Assembly: GCA_004173455.1 (NCBI GenBank)
Contig: SECL01000031.1
Coordinates: 1-38,857, forward strand
DNA length: 38,857 bases
Reading direction: 5' to 3'
Origin: Moraxellaceae bacterium
GTDB taxonomy: Bacteria > Pseudomonadota > Gammaproteobacteria > Pseudomonadales > Moraxellaceae
Shown here one piece after another: positions 8,793 to 16,099 of the stretch. The position numbers and the translations under genes are program-made. Every line of letters starts with the position of its first letter. Within the stretch, counting starts at the first letter, position 1. A model generated the notes under the pieces. The model ran no database searches. It was given only the letters and a program-made list of their open reading frames with translations, and was not told the origin of the DNA.

Positions 8793-10225
8793 ATGAAAAA
8801 CTGGCGGATGACATTGCCGCACTCATCCATAGTGGCGTACTTCAGGCTGGTGAGCGGGCACCCTCCATTCGCAATGCCTGTGCCTCATGGCAGGTAAGTC
8901 CGGCAACGGTGTTCAAGGCCTATTCGCTGCTGGAAAGCCGTGGGCTGATTCAGGCGCGGGCAAAGTCTGGTTATTATGTGCTGGCGCAGCCCAAAGCTGC
9001 AATTGCAACGCTGGATACAACCAGCACATCGCCAGACAACGCTTCGATTTTTGTCAATGCCCCCACCATGGTACAGGTCAGTGTTCTGGTGTTTTCCCTG
9101 CTGGAATCGGTGCGTGACCGCCGTATTGTGCCACTGGGTTCGGCATTTCCAGACCCGGCGTTGTTTCCGGTACAACGGCTGGCCAAATCGGCCGCGCATG
9201 CCTTGCGCTTTGTACAGCCGGAAACCTTGGTCACGGACATGCCGCTAGGCGTGCTGGAACTGCGGCGGCAAATTGCACAGCGTTATGCATTGTCCGATGT
9301 GCGGTTATCACCCGATGAGGTGATGATGACCACCGGTGCCATGGAAGCCCTGAATTTATGTTTGCAGGCGGTGACCAAACCCGGCGATTATGTGGCCATA
9401 CAATCCCCGGCGTTTTATGCCAGTTTGCAGGTGCTGGAACGCTTGCAGCTTAAAGCTGTGGAAATTCCGGTAGGGGCGCAAGGCATGGATATTGAACTGC
9501 TACAACAGGCCTTGGCGCAATATTCGGTGAAGGCCTGCTGGCTGATGAGCAGTTTTCAAAACCCGACAGGAGCCAGCCTGAGCGATGCCAGCAAACAACA
9601 ACTGGTGGAACTGCTGACTCAACATCAGATTCCGCTTATTGAAGATGATGTGTATCACGAGCTGTATTTTGGCTCGCAACCGCCCAAACCGGCCAAGGCT
9701 TTTGACCGTGAGGGCTGGGTGATGCATTGTTCGTCTTTTTCCAAATGTCTGGCACCGGGTTACCGGATCGGCTGGGTAAGTGCCGGGCGATTTAGCCAGC
9801 AGGTACAGCGCCTAAAACTGATGACCACCATTTCACCGTCTATTCCCGCGCAGGCTGCACTGGCCGATTATTTACAGCACGGCGGCTATGATCGCCATTT
9901 GCGCAAATTACGCTTGCATTTGCAGCAGCAGTATCAGGCCATGGTTCAGGCGATTCAGCGTCATTTTCCGGCTGATACGCAAATTTCTGCACCGGATGGC
10001 GGTTATTTTTTATGGCTCACCTTAAACTCGGTTATCAATAGCTTAACTGTGTTTCAGCAGACTCTGGCAGCGGGAATTAGTATTGCGCCGGGGCCAATGT
10101 TTTCAGCTAGCCAGCAATTTGGTCATTGCATACGTTTAAATTATGGTGCGCTAAAGGTCGAAGAAATTGAACTTTCGATTAAGAGGTTAGGGCAGCTGTT
10201 ATCTGACCATTTGAAAAAGTGCTGA
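8777..10225 (+). CDS. MocR-family (GntR-aminotransferase) transcriptional regulator
   Basis: The 482-residue protein has an N-terminal GntR winged helix (about 1-72: LADDIAALIHSGVLQAGERA, then SPATVFKAYSLLESRGLIQA). It is joined by a ~40-residue linker to a fold-type I aminotransferase domain. PLP-site features are the TGAMEALNLCL loop, NPTGA, the IEDDVYHEL aspartate, and Lys323 in SSFSKCLAPGYRIGW as the Schiff-base lysine. Such proteins usually sense PLP or an amino compound and regulate an adjacent gene. Here the downstream neighbour is a CRISPR array and no obvious target enzyme lies beside it, so the effector is unknown. It more resembles the YdcR-like branch than PdxR, which is an impression only. 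The start is set by the frame. Confidence 0.9.
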   Translation: MKKKRYEKLADDIAALIHSGVLQAGERAPSIRNACASWQVSPATVFKAYSLLESRGLIQARAKSGYYVLAQPKAAIATLDTTSTSPDNASIFVNAPTMVQVSVLVFSLLESVRDRRIVPLGSAFPDPALFPVQRLAKSAAHALRFVQPETLVTDMPLGVLELRRQIAQRYALSDVRLSPDEVMMTTGAMEALNLCLQAVTKPGDYVAIQSPAFYASLQVLERLQLKAVEIPVGAQGMDIELLQQALAQYSVKACWLMSSFQNPTGASLSDASKQQLVELLTQHQIPLIEDDVYHELYFGSQPPKPAKAFDREGWVMHCSSFSKCLAPGYRIGWVSAGRFSQQVQRLKLMTTISPSIPAQAALADYLQHGGYDRHLRKLRLHLQQQYQAMVQAIQRHFPADTQISAPDGGYFLWLTLNSVINSLTVFQQTLAAGISIAPGPMFSASQQFGHCIRLNYGALKVEEIELSIKRLGQLLSDHLKKC

Positions 10226-10423
10226 TTTGCTGATAAGCAAGGTTTTAGGCTGGTGTTACCGGCCAATCAAGCTATCTTATATGAAAGGTAGACTCAATAT
10301 TTTTAGAGCTATTTAATAGTTAAATAAAATCATGAACTTAAGTAAGTAGCAAAAACCATTGGTATTTTGCTACTTTAACTTCTAAGCTTTTGTTATGTCT
10401 TTAGTTTATGCTTTAAAGTTACA
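10226..10423 (+). promoter_or_regulatory. Probable CRISPR leader (198 bases, AT-rich)
   Basis: The segment lies upstream of the first repeat on the side expected for a I-F leader. It is visibly richer in A/T than its surroundings and has no ORF. It contains a strong hairpin at 10344-10375, which may end the MocR transcript. I could not identify an IHF site or promoter with certainty. Confidence 0.5.
10344..10375. terminator. Hairpin between the MocR gene and the CRISPR array
   Basis: AAGTAGCAAAA (10344-10354) pairs perfectly with TTTTGCTACTT (10365-10375). The loop ACCATTGGTA can pair further (ACC/GGT). Only three Ts follow on the plus strand, so it is a weak intrinsic terminator or a structural element of the leader. 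Confidence 0.45.
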
Positions 10424-10747
10424 GTTTACTGCCGCATAGGCAGCTTAGAAAGTCCGCACGGTTTGCAAGAAGTGGTCACAGCGGTTTACTGCCGCATAGG
10501 CAGCTTAGAAAGCATAGGTCGCCCATGTTTGCGACGCACTGGCGTTTACTGCCGCATAGGCAGCTTAGAAAAGAACTGAACAACAACCAGACCGGCCTTA
10601 CTTGTTTACTGCCGCATAGGCAGCTTAGAAAAGATTATCCATGGTGGCACCAAGCTGGATGGTGTTTACTGCCGCATAGACAGCTTAGAAAAAAATTTGA
10701 CAATAAAGCTTTTAAAGTTGGGGGTTTACTGCCGCATAGGCAGCTTA
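10424..10747 (+). CRISPR. Subtype I-F CRISPR array, six repeats and five 32-base spacers
   Basis: Repeats of 28 bases (GTTTACTGCCGCATAGGCAG followed by CTTAGAAA) begin at 10424, 10484, 10544, 10604, 10664 and 10724, an exact 60-base period. Spacers are 10452-10483, 10512-10543, 10572-10603, 10632-10663 and 10692-10723. The CTGCC/GGCAG hairpin and CTTAGAAA 5' handle match the I-F (Cas6f-processed) class and give plus-strand transcription. Repeat 5 has A in place of G in the stem (ATAGACAG), creating a C-A mismatch. Repeat 6 loses its last four bases, marking the leader-distal end. No cas gene lies within 10 kb on either side inside this window, so cas proteins must act from elsewhere or be absent. 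Confidence 0.97.
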
Positions 10748-10756
10748 ATTCAATAT

Positions 10757-11932
10757 CTACTTCCGATTCCGCCCATACGCATCATGGCTAGATACCCATT
10801 CATTCGACACAATCGCCGATGATAATGACAGCTCCCCGCATAAAACCGTGGCAGCAATAATTTCAGCCAGCTTATAAGCCTTACCTGCACCATAGCAATC
10901 CATGGCCTGTAAGCATTCGCGCTGGGTAGGTAAACCCGTGCCGCCGCCATAAGTGGCGACAATCAGGGACGGAATGGTGACTGACATATAATAATCGCCA
11001 TTGTCTTTCAGTTCGGTATAGACAAAACCGGCACTGGATTCGGCAATATTGGCAATATCCTGCCCACACGCCAAAAAGATGGCTGCAATCCCGTTGGCAA
11101 AATGCGCACCATTGCTGACCGAACCACTGATAAACCCACCCAGATTGGACAGACCACGCTGGTACATGAGGTCTTTTGCCTCACAATGCATAATCGGCTG
11201 AAATAGTTCGGCAGGAATGGTAATTTCCGCCACCACGCGCTTGCCACGGCTATGCAGGTTATTCACGGCAGAATGTTTCTTGTCGGTATCAAAGTTGGCA
11301 GCCAGCGTAAAATGCTCCAAGCCCGGTGGTTGTTGCGCCAAAATCCACTGACAGGCGGCATGGGTGGCTTTGGACACCATATTTTGCCCGGCAGCATCAC
11401 CCGTGGTCATGTTAAAACGTAACCAGCGCATTTTGCTGGCGGCATATTGTTCAATATCACGCAGCTTGCCGCTATTGGTGGTGGTTTCGGCCGCAGCCTT
11501 GATCTGGTCAAAATGCTGGGTGACCCACTGGCCAAAATCGCGGGCGGCACGGGCATCGTTAAACACAAACACTGGCGCGCGCTGCATGGCATCATCAACT
11601 ACGGTGCTGATAATCCCGCCAGCCGCGCGGGTCATGCTCATACCCCGACTAAAGCTGGCCACCAGTGTGCCTTCGGTGGTGGCCATGGGCACATAAAACT
11701 CACCTTGTGCATGTTCGCCATGTACCAGCAATGGCCCGGCAAAACCCATGGGCACCTGTACAATGCCGCTAAAGCCTTCAATATTGCCGGGCAGGGCTTC
11801 GGGTGGAATAGAATACTGACCGGTGTGATGCAGCGAATGGCCGCTATTGGTTTCCACCACAGTACGGCGGGCAGCCGCCATGTCATGGGTGTAGTCATTG
11901 CTTTTATTACGCGGCAGTTTTTCCAGCGCCAT
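10757..11932 (-). CDS. Hydroxymethylglutaryl-CoA reductase (class I-like)
   Basis: The 391-residue soluble enzyme interconverts HMG-CoA and mevalonate with NAD(P)H. Key regions are GFAGPLLVHG, the glutamate loop ATTEGTLVAS, TTGDAAGQNMVSKATHAA, the aspartate loop ACGQDIANIAESSAG, and GGGTGLPTQRECL. Near the C-terminus, VLCGELSLSSA is followed by SSH (His383) and a basic tail. This C-terminal histidine context resembles class I (eukaryotic/archaeal type) enzymes more than the class II degradative type. A good AAGGAC ribosome site precedes the ATG. No other mevalonate-pathway gene is nearby, so its role (isoprenoid precursor or leucine/HMG metabolism) is open. Its stop lies 9 bases from the last CRISPR repeat. 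Confidence 0.9.
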   Translation of the reverse strand: MALEKLPRNKSNDYTHDMAAARRTVVETNSGHSLHHTGQYSIPPEALPGNIEGFSGIVQVPMGFAGPLLVHGEHAQGEFYVPMATTEGTLVASFSRGMSMTRAAGGIISTVVDDAMQRAPVFVFNDARAARDFGQWVTQHFDQIKAAAETTTNSGKLRDIEQYAASKMRWLRFNMTTGDAAGQNMVSKATHAACQWILAQQPPGLEHFTLAANFDTDKKHSAVNNLHSRGKRVVAEITIPAELFQPIMHCEAKDLMYQRGLSNLGGFISGSVSNGAHFANGIAAIFLACGQDIANIAESSAGFVYTELKDNGDYYMSVTIPSLIVATYGGGTGLPTQRECLQAMDCYGAGKAYKLAEIIAATVLCGELSLSSAIVSNEWVSSHDAYGRNRK

Positions 11933-12028
11933 TTTTTTGTCCTTGAGTTTTGCTTAGTGATAAAGATTATAGGAATTTATTGATTCTAAAATAGATATAT
12001 TGTGCAATTGATTCAGAAAATTTATGTT

Positions 12029-12370
12029 CTATTTTTTACAGAGATAGTTTGCAAGATCGCTTTTACTGGAGCCTTGAACTAAATCAAACCATTTTGTAGG
12101 TTGTATTTTAATGTTTGAAATAGAGCCTTCGCCAGTGCCTAATTCTCGCATTTGCATGGTGCCACAATTTGTTTCTGTACGGGTATAATCAGTAGCATAT
12201 ACTCCGACTCGTTTATGAATGGCCGTAATTATCTTGCCTCTTTTTTTGAATTCGATTAAATAATATTGACCTTTATCGCCTGATACACTTCTGGGAATTA
12301 ACGTTTCTTTAGCAACGGCTATGCTACTAATTCCAAATGTTATCAGTAAAATTAAAGTTAAAATTTTCAT
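12029..12370 (-). CDS. Small secreted protein of unknown function
   Basis: This 113-residue product has a clear Sec signal peptide (basic MK, hydrophobic LTLILLITFGISS, probable cleavage after AVA near residue 20). The mature part is ~93 residues with exactly two cysteines (in ETNCGTM and near the C-terminus, YLCKK), so one disulfide is likely. An AAGGGG ribosome site sits at good distance before the ATG. I do not recognise a domain. Similar small periplasmic proteins occur in Acinetobacter, from memory only. The gene is AT-richer than the neighbouring respiratory genes. It is separated from the upstream cyd operon by a terminator and so probably has its own promoter. Confidence 0.65.
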   Translation of the reverse strand: MKILTLILLITFGISSIAVAKETLIPRSVSGDKGQYYLIEFKKRGKIITAIHKRVGVYATDYTRTETNCGTMQMRELGTGEGSISNIKIQPTKWFDLVQGSSKSDLANYLCKK

Positions 12371-12387
12371 ATTCTTACCCCTTCTAA

Positions 12388-12417
12388 AGAAAAAACAAGC
12401 TACTTTTAATCAGTAGC
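12388..12417 (-). terminator. Terminator of the cytochrome bd operon
   Basis: On the minus strand GCTACT pairs with AGTAGC (12412-12417 with 12399-12404) across a 7-base loop and is followed by TTG and six Ts. It lies just past the stop codon of the small DUF2474 gene. Confidence 0.75.
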
Positions 12418-12430
12418 CTACTTCATGAAT

Positions 12431-12586
12431 TTACTGATAGGCAAACTGGGCAAAAAAGCGGAATGCACCGGCAATCGCGCCCATGGCCAGCACACCCAGT
12501 ACCCAAAGCCCTACAAACCATAATAGCTGACGCGCCCGGCTTGGTGGTTTGTCAGGCAGTTTTTCATGTTGTTTGGCTGGATTCAT
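12431..12586 (-). CDS. DUF2474 small membrane subunit of cytochrome bd oxidase (CydX-like)
   Basis: This 51-residue protein starts MNPAKQHEKLPDKPPSRA and continues into one membrane helix (LLWFVGLWVLGVLAMGAIAG) before FRFFAQFAYQ. The R-x-L-L-W-F-V-G-L-W pattern is typical of DUF2474 proteins encoded after cydAB-type genes. They act like CydX, a single-helix subunit that stabilises the haem core. An AAGGAA ribosome site lies 6 bases before the ATG. It starts 23 bases after the cydB stop and is followed by a terminator, so it is the third gene of the operon. Confidence 0.85.
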   Translation of the reverse strand: MNPAKQHEKLPDKPPSRARQLLWFVGLWVLGVLAMGAIAGAFRFFAQFAYQ

Positions 12587-12609
12587 GGTGTATTCCTTAT
12601 TTGGTCAGG

Positions 12610-13614
12610 TCAATGATAACCTTCACTGCCCACATGGATTTTGCCGCGAAATACCCAATACGACAGCGCGGTATAGGCCAGAATAATGGGAACCAGAATT
12701 GCAGTTCCTACCAGTGTAAAAGCCTGACTGCTACGCGGTGCGGCGGCATCCCAAATGCTAATATTGGGCGGAATAATCATCGGCCACAGACTAATAATAA
12801 ATCCGCTAAAGGCAATGAAAAACATAATCAGCGCATACATAAACGGTCTGGCCTGTTGCTGCTTTTGACAGGCGCGCCAGATCGCATAGGTACTCCACAG
12901 GATCAGGACAGGCACCGGCAGGAAGTAAAAAAACTGCGGCAGACTAAACCAGCGTTCGGCAATGGCCGCATTGTGCAAGGGTGTCCACACACTCACCATG
13001 CCAAAAATTACCAGCAGCCCCAGTCCCAGCTTGGGCATCAGGCGGTACATCTCCTGTTGCAGATCCTGACTGGTTTTTAAAATCAGCCAGCCACAGCCCA
13101 GTGCCGCATAGGCCACCAGCACGCCAAGGCCGGTAAACAATGAAAACGGGGTGAGCCAGTCAAACGCACCACCGGCAAACCGCTGGTCAACTATGGTAAT
13201 GCCCTGAATATACGCACCCAGAATAATGCCTTGCAGCAGGGCAGTGGCAATGGAGCCACCAATAAAAGCCATATCCCACAAGTGTTTGGTGCGATTGGCC
13301 TTAAAGCGGATTTCAAAGGCCACACCGCGAAAAATTAGCGCCACCACCATCAGGATAATCGGCAGGTACAAGGCTGACAGCACCGCTGAATACACCAGTG
13401 GAAACGCAGCAAACAGTCCGGCACCACCCAGCACCATCCAGGTTTCATTGCCATCCCAGACCGGCGCCACGCTGTTCATCATCACATCACGTTCCGGCTG
13501 TTTGGGAAAAAACGGAAACAAAATGCCAATGCCTAAATCAAAACCATCCATCACCACATACATCAGCACGCCAAAGGCAATAATCCCGGCCCAAATTAAT
13601 GATAAATCCAGCAT
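12610..13614 (-). CDS. cydB: Cytochrome bd ubiquinol oxidase subunit II
   Basis: The 334-residue protein has about eight membrane helices and partners CydA in the quinol oxidase that reduces O2 to water without proton pumping. Recognisable family stretches are the start LIWAGIIAFGVLMYVVMDGFDLGIG, then DGNETWMVLGGAGLFAAFP and YSAVLSALYLPIILM, and later YTALSYWVFRGKI. Its length fits the shorter cyanide-insensitive (CioB-like) branch rather than E. coli CydB (~379 residues). Its ribosome site GAGGAA overlaps the cydA stop codon region (gap 5 bases), indicating translational coupling. Confidence 0.93.
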   Translation of the reverse strand: MLDLSLIWAGIIAFGVLMYVVMDGFDLGIGILFPFFPKQPERDVMMNSVAPVWDGNETWMVLGGAGLFAAFPLVYSAVLSALYLPIILMVVALIFRGVAFEIRFKANRTKHLWDMAFIGGSIATALLQGIILGAYIQGITIVDQRFAGGAFDWLTPFSLFTGLGVLVAYAALGCGWLILKTSQDLQQEMYRLMPKLGLGLLVIFGMVSVWTPLHNAAIAERWFSLPQFFYFLPVPVLILWSTYAIWRACQKQQQARPFMYALIMFFIAFSGFIISLWPMIIPPNISIWDAAAPRSSQAFTLVGTAILVPIILAYTALSYWVFRGKIHVGSEGYH

Positions 13615-13619
13615 GATTG

Positions 13620-15113
13620 TTATTCCTCATCACTTGGTAAGGTACGGGGATCGCGGTCTGTGACCGGCTGATTTGAGGCAGACTGATTGGCCGGTGGTTC
13701 ACGGTTATCAACCGGGGCATCATCGGCAGCAGACACCGGACGCATGGGCGTTTTGAAGTGACCGGGGCCACCGCTTTGATGATCCTGTGCCAGCGGTTGT
13801 GGCCCCTGATTAATGAGCTTGAGCATGTAATAAATCCCTACCCCAAACACCACGCAATACACCACCACAAAAATAATCAGGGTTAGGCCAACCTGTTCGG
13901 CACTCACCGGCGACAGGGCATCCTTGGTACGCAGTACGCCATACACTACCCACGGCTGGCGACCGACTTCGGTGGTAATCCAGCCTGTGAGCAAGCTGAC
14001 AAACCCACTGCCGCCCATGATTAAGGCAAAGCGGTGAAAATTCTTGCTATCATACAGGCGATTTTTATAACGCAAATACAGGCTGATCATACCTAACAAA
14101 ATCATCAGCAGGCCAACGCCCACCATGATCCGGAAACTCCAGAACACAATCAGGCTGTTGGGTCGATCTTCCGGCGCAAATTCCTTAAGACCCTTGATCT
14201 CACCAGTGAGCGAGTGTGCCAAAAGCAAACTGCCCAGATAAGGCACACCCACTGCATATTTGGTTTGTTCGGCTTGCATGTCAGGAATGCCAAACAACAG
14301 CAGTTCCATCGGTTCATTCTTGTTGGTTTCCCAGTGGCCTTCAATGGCTGCCAGCTTGGCCGGCTGGTGCTTGAGGGTATTGAGGCCATGCATATCACCA
14401 ATAAAAGCCTGCAAAGGGGCAAGTGCCGCAATCAGCCACAACGCCATGGAAAAGGTTTTTTTAATCAGGTCGTCGCGGCGGCCTTTAAGCAAATGCCACG
14501 CGCCTGCACCCGCCACCAGCAGTGCGGCGACCAAAAAGGCAGCCACCACCATGTGCGCCAGCCGGTATGGAAAAGACGGATTAAACACAATCGCCCACCA
14601 GTCCACCGGCACAATGCGACCGGCTTCAAAGGCAAAACCTTGCGGGGTTTGCATCCAGCTATTACTGGACAAAATCCAGAACGTGGAAATACAGGTGCCC
14701 ACTGCCACCATCAGCGTGGCAAAAAAGTGCAGCTTTGGCCCGACCTTGTTCCAGCCAAACAGCATAATACCCAGAAAACCGGCTTCCAGAAAAAAGGCCG
14801 TTAGCACTTCATAGGCCAGCAGCGGGCCAGTCACCCCGCCGGCAATGCGTGAAAACTCACTCCAGTTGGTGCCAAACTGGTAGCTCATCACCACGCCGGA
14901 CACCACGCCCATACCAAATGCCACGGCAAAAATCTTGATCCAGAAAAAATACAGGTCGCGGTACACCGGATTTTTGGTTCTGAGCCACGAGGCTTCCAGC
15001 ACTGCCAGAAAACTGGCCAAACCAATGGAAATGGCTGGAAAAATAATATGAAAGGATACGGTAAAGGCAAACTGTATCCGCGCCAGTTCAAGCGCCGTTA
15101 GACCTAAAGTCAT
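13620..15113 (-). CDS. cydA: Cytochrome bd ubiquinol oxidase subunit I
   Basis: I place the start at the ATG at 15113 (497 residues, MTLGLTALELARIQFAFT) because that is where family homology begins and a GGCGGAAA ribosome site precedes it. The frame stays open 35 codons further upstream, but that extension looks spurious. His22 in TVSFHIIFPA corresponds to the haem b595 ligand, and GRQPW in TTEVGRQPWVVYG is the family signature. The quinol loop lacks the long insertion of E. coli CydA, and the total length favours the cyanide-insensitive CioA type. The C-terminal ~70 residues are a Pro/Ser/Asp-rich cytoplasmic tail. It is first in the cydA-cydB-DUF2474 operon and divergent from the copper genes. 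Confidence 0.93.
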   Translation of the reverse strand: MTLGLTALELARIQFAFTVSFHIIFPAISIGLASFLAVLEASWLRTKNPVYRDLYFFWIKIFAVAFGMGVVSGVVMSYQFGTNWSEFSRIAGGVTGPLLAYEVLTAFFLEAGFLGIMLFGWNKVGPKLHFFATLMVAVGTCISTFWILSSNSWMQTPQGFAFEAGRIVPVDWWAIVFNPSFPYRLAHMVVAAFLVAALLVAGAGAWHLLKGRRDDLIKKTFSMALWLIAALAPLQAFIGDMHGLNTLKHQPAKLAAIEGHWETNKNEPMELLLFGIPDMQAEQTKYAVGVPYLGSLLLAHSLTGEIKGLKEFAPEDRPNSLIVFWSFRIMVGVGLLMILLGMISLYLRYKNRLYDSKNFHRFALIMGGSGFVSLLTGWITTEVGRQPWVVYGVLRTKDALSPVSAEQVGLTLIIFVVVYCVVFGVGIYYMLKLINQGPQPLAQDHQSGGPGHFKTPMRPVSAADDAPVDNREPPANQSASNQPVTDRDPRTLPSDEE

Positions 15114-15452
15114 GCTGTTTCCGCCTACAAAAGATAAAAAGGTAAAGGCTAAAATAGATAAGCTGTAAGCCATTAATACAGATTGAAATAAAAGCCAAGT
15201 CACTTGTATTTCAATCAATACTTCAAACCCAAATAACTTATCAGACTTTGTATCACTATTTAACTGTTTTATTAAACATGGGCTGTTATCTTTTGTTTTT
15301 TAAAATCTGATTTTATTGAATATCGAATGAATAAGTAGGCTCAGCTGGCATAAATAAAAGCGGATCAGTTTTAAATACGCTGAAATAAGGCTGATTAAAA
15401 ATAGACAAATTATTTTTTGGCGTTAAACTAGGCATACTTGATAAATGATGAG
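15114..15452. other. AT-rich divergent promoter region between cydA and the copper genes
   Basis: This 339-base gap is very AT-rich and must contain outward promoters for cydA (minus) and the DUF2946/oprC pair (plus). I see no convincing ORF, hairpin or FNR/ArcA-type palindrome. Confidence 0.4.
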
Positions 15453-15983
15453 ATGGTCGTGCAGCGACAGCGGGTCGGCTTGATACTGGGTTTAATGGCC
15501 TGGTGTATGCAGATGGTGGTTTTTGTCCAGCCATTTTTACCAGGTCATAGCATGCCTGGTTTTGGTGTTTGTCAAACCATTATTGATGCATTTAGCCCTA
15601 CTCAGCCGGTACAGGCTATTCATTCTCAAGCCCATCATATTCAAGCCAATTCACAGCATCAACAACACCAGTCCTCGCATGAGCAGGCGGCTATTCAGCC
15701 CGCGCCAGCACTTATGGCTAACGACCATAGCATGCCGCATGCAGCAATTGATCCTGTACTGCCAGCTCACAGCGTAGACCATCACTTTAGCCATTTGTCC
15801 TGTGGTTTTTGTACGCTGTACGGCCATGCCATTCCACCGCCGAATCCTCAGCCGCTCTGGTCACCTATTGCCTTAACGGTATATGTCACTTTACCGCGCT
15901 TTAGCTACTTTGCTGTACCTGCCTTAACCCCTGATTATATAAAACCACAAAGCCGCGCGCCACCTGCGGATTATATTGCCTAA
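15453..15983 (+). CDS. DUF2946 family His-rich protein, copper-associated
   Basis: The 176-residue product begins MVVQRQRVGLILGLMAWCMQ, with a hydrophobic N-terminal segment that could be a signal peptide or anchor. A histidine/glutamine-rich middle (about 50-115, many HH, HQ and SH pairs) follows. Near the C-terminus, CGFCTLYGHA matches the CxxC...HA ending of DUF2946 proteins. These are commonly encoded next to TonB-dependent copper receptors, as here (oprC follows 116 bases later). The His and Cys content suggests copper binding, which is inference. The frame also allows a TTG start five codons upstream (15438). Neither start has a strong ribosome site. Confidence 0.75.
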   Translation: MVVQRQRVGLILGLMAWCMQMVVFVQPFLPGHSMPGFGVCQTIIDAFSPTQPVQAIHSQAHHIQANSQHQQHQSSHEQAAIQPAPALMANDHSMPHAAIDPVLPAHSVDHHFSHLSCGFCTLYGHAIPPPNPQPLWSPIALTVYVTLPRFSYFAVPALTPDYIKPQSRAPPADYIA

Positions 15984-16099
15984 CTGTTTTAAGTCATATT
16001 TTATTTAATTAAGCTGCTTTTTATTGTTTATATAAAAGGTCAGGTTTTTTTATTCAAAATTTTATTATACAAACATACTGGTTTATATTTTCTGGATTA

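Noticed and set aside
10525-10791. 88-codon ORF across the CRISPR array
   Set aside because: It is made of translated repeats (LLPHRQLRK recurring), which is an artefact of the 60-base period.
14214-14814. Long plus-strand ORFs inside cydA
   Set aside because: cydA is unambiguous on the minus strand; these are shadows of its codon bias.
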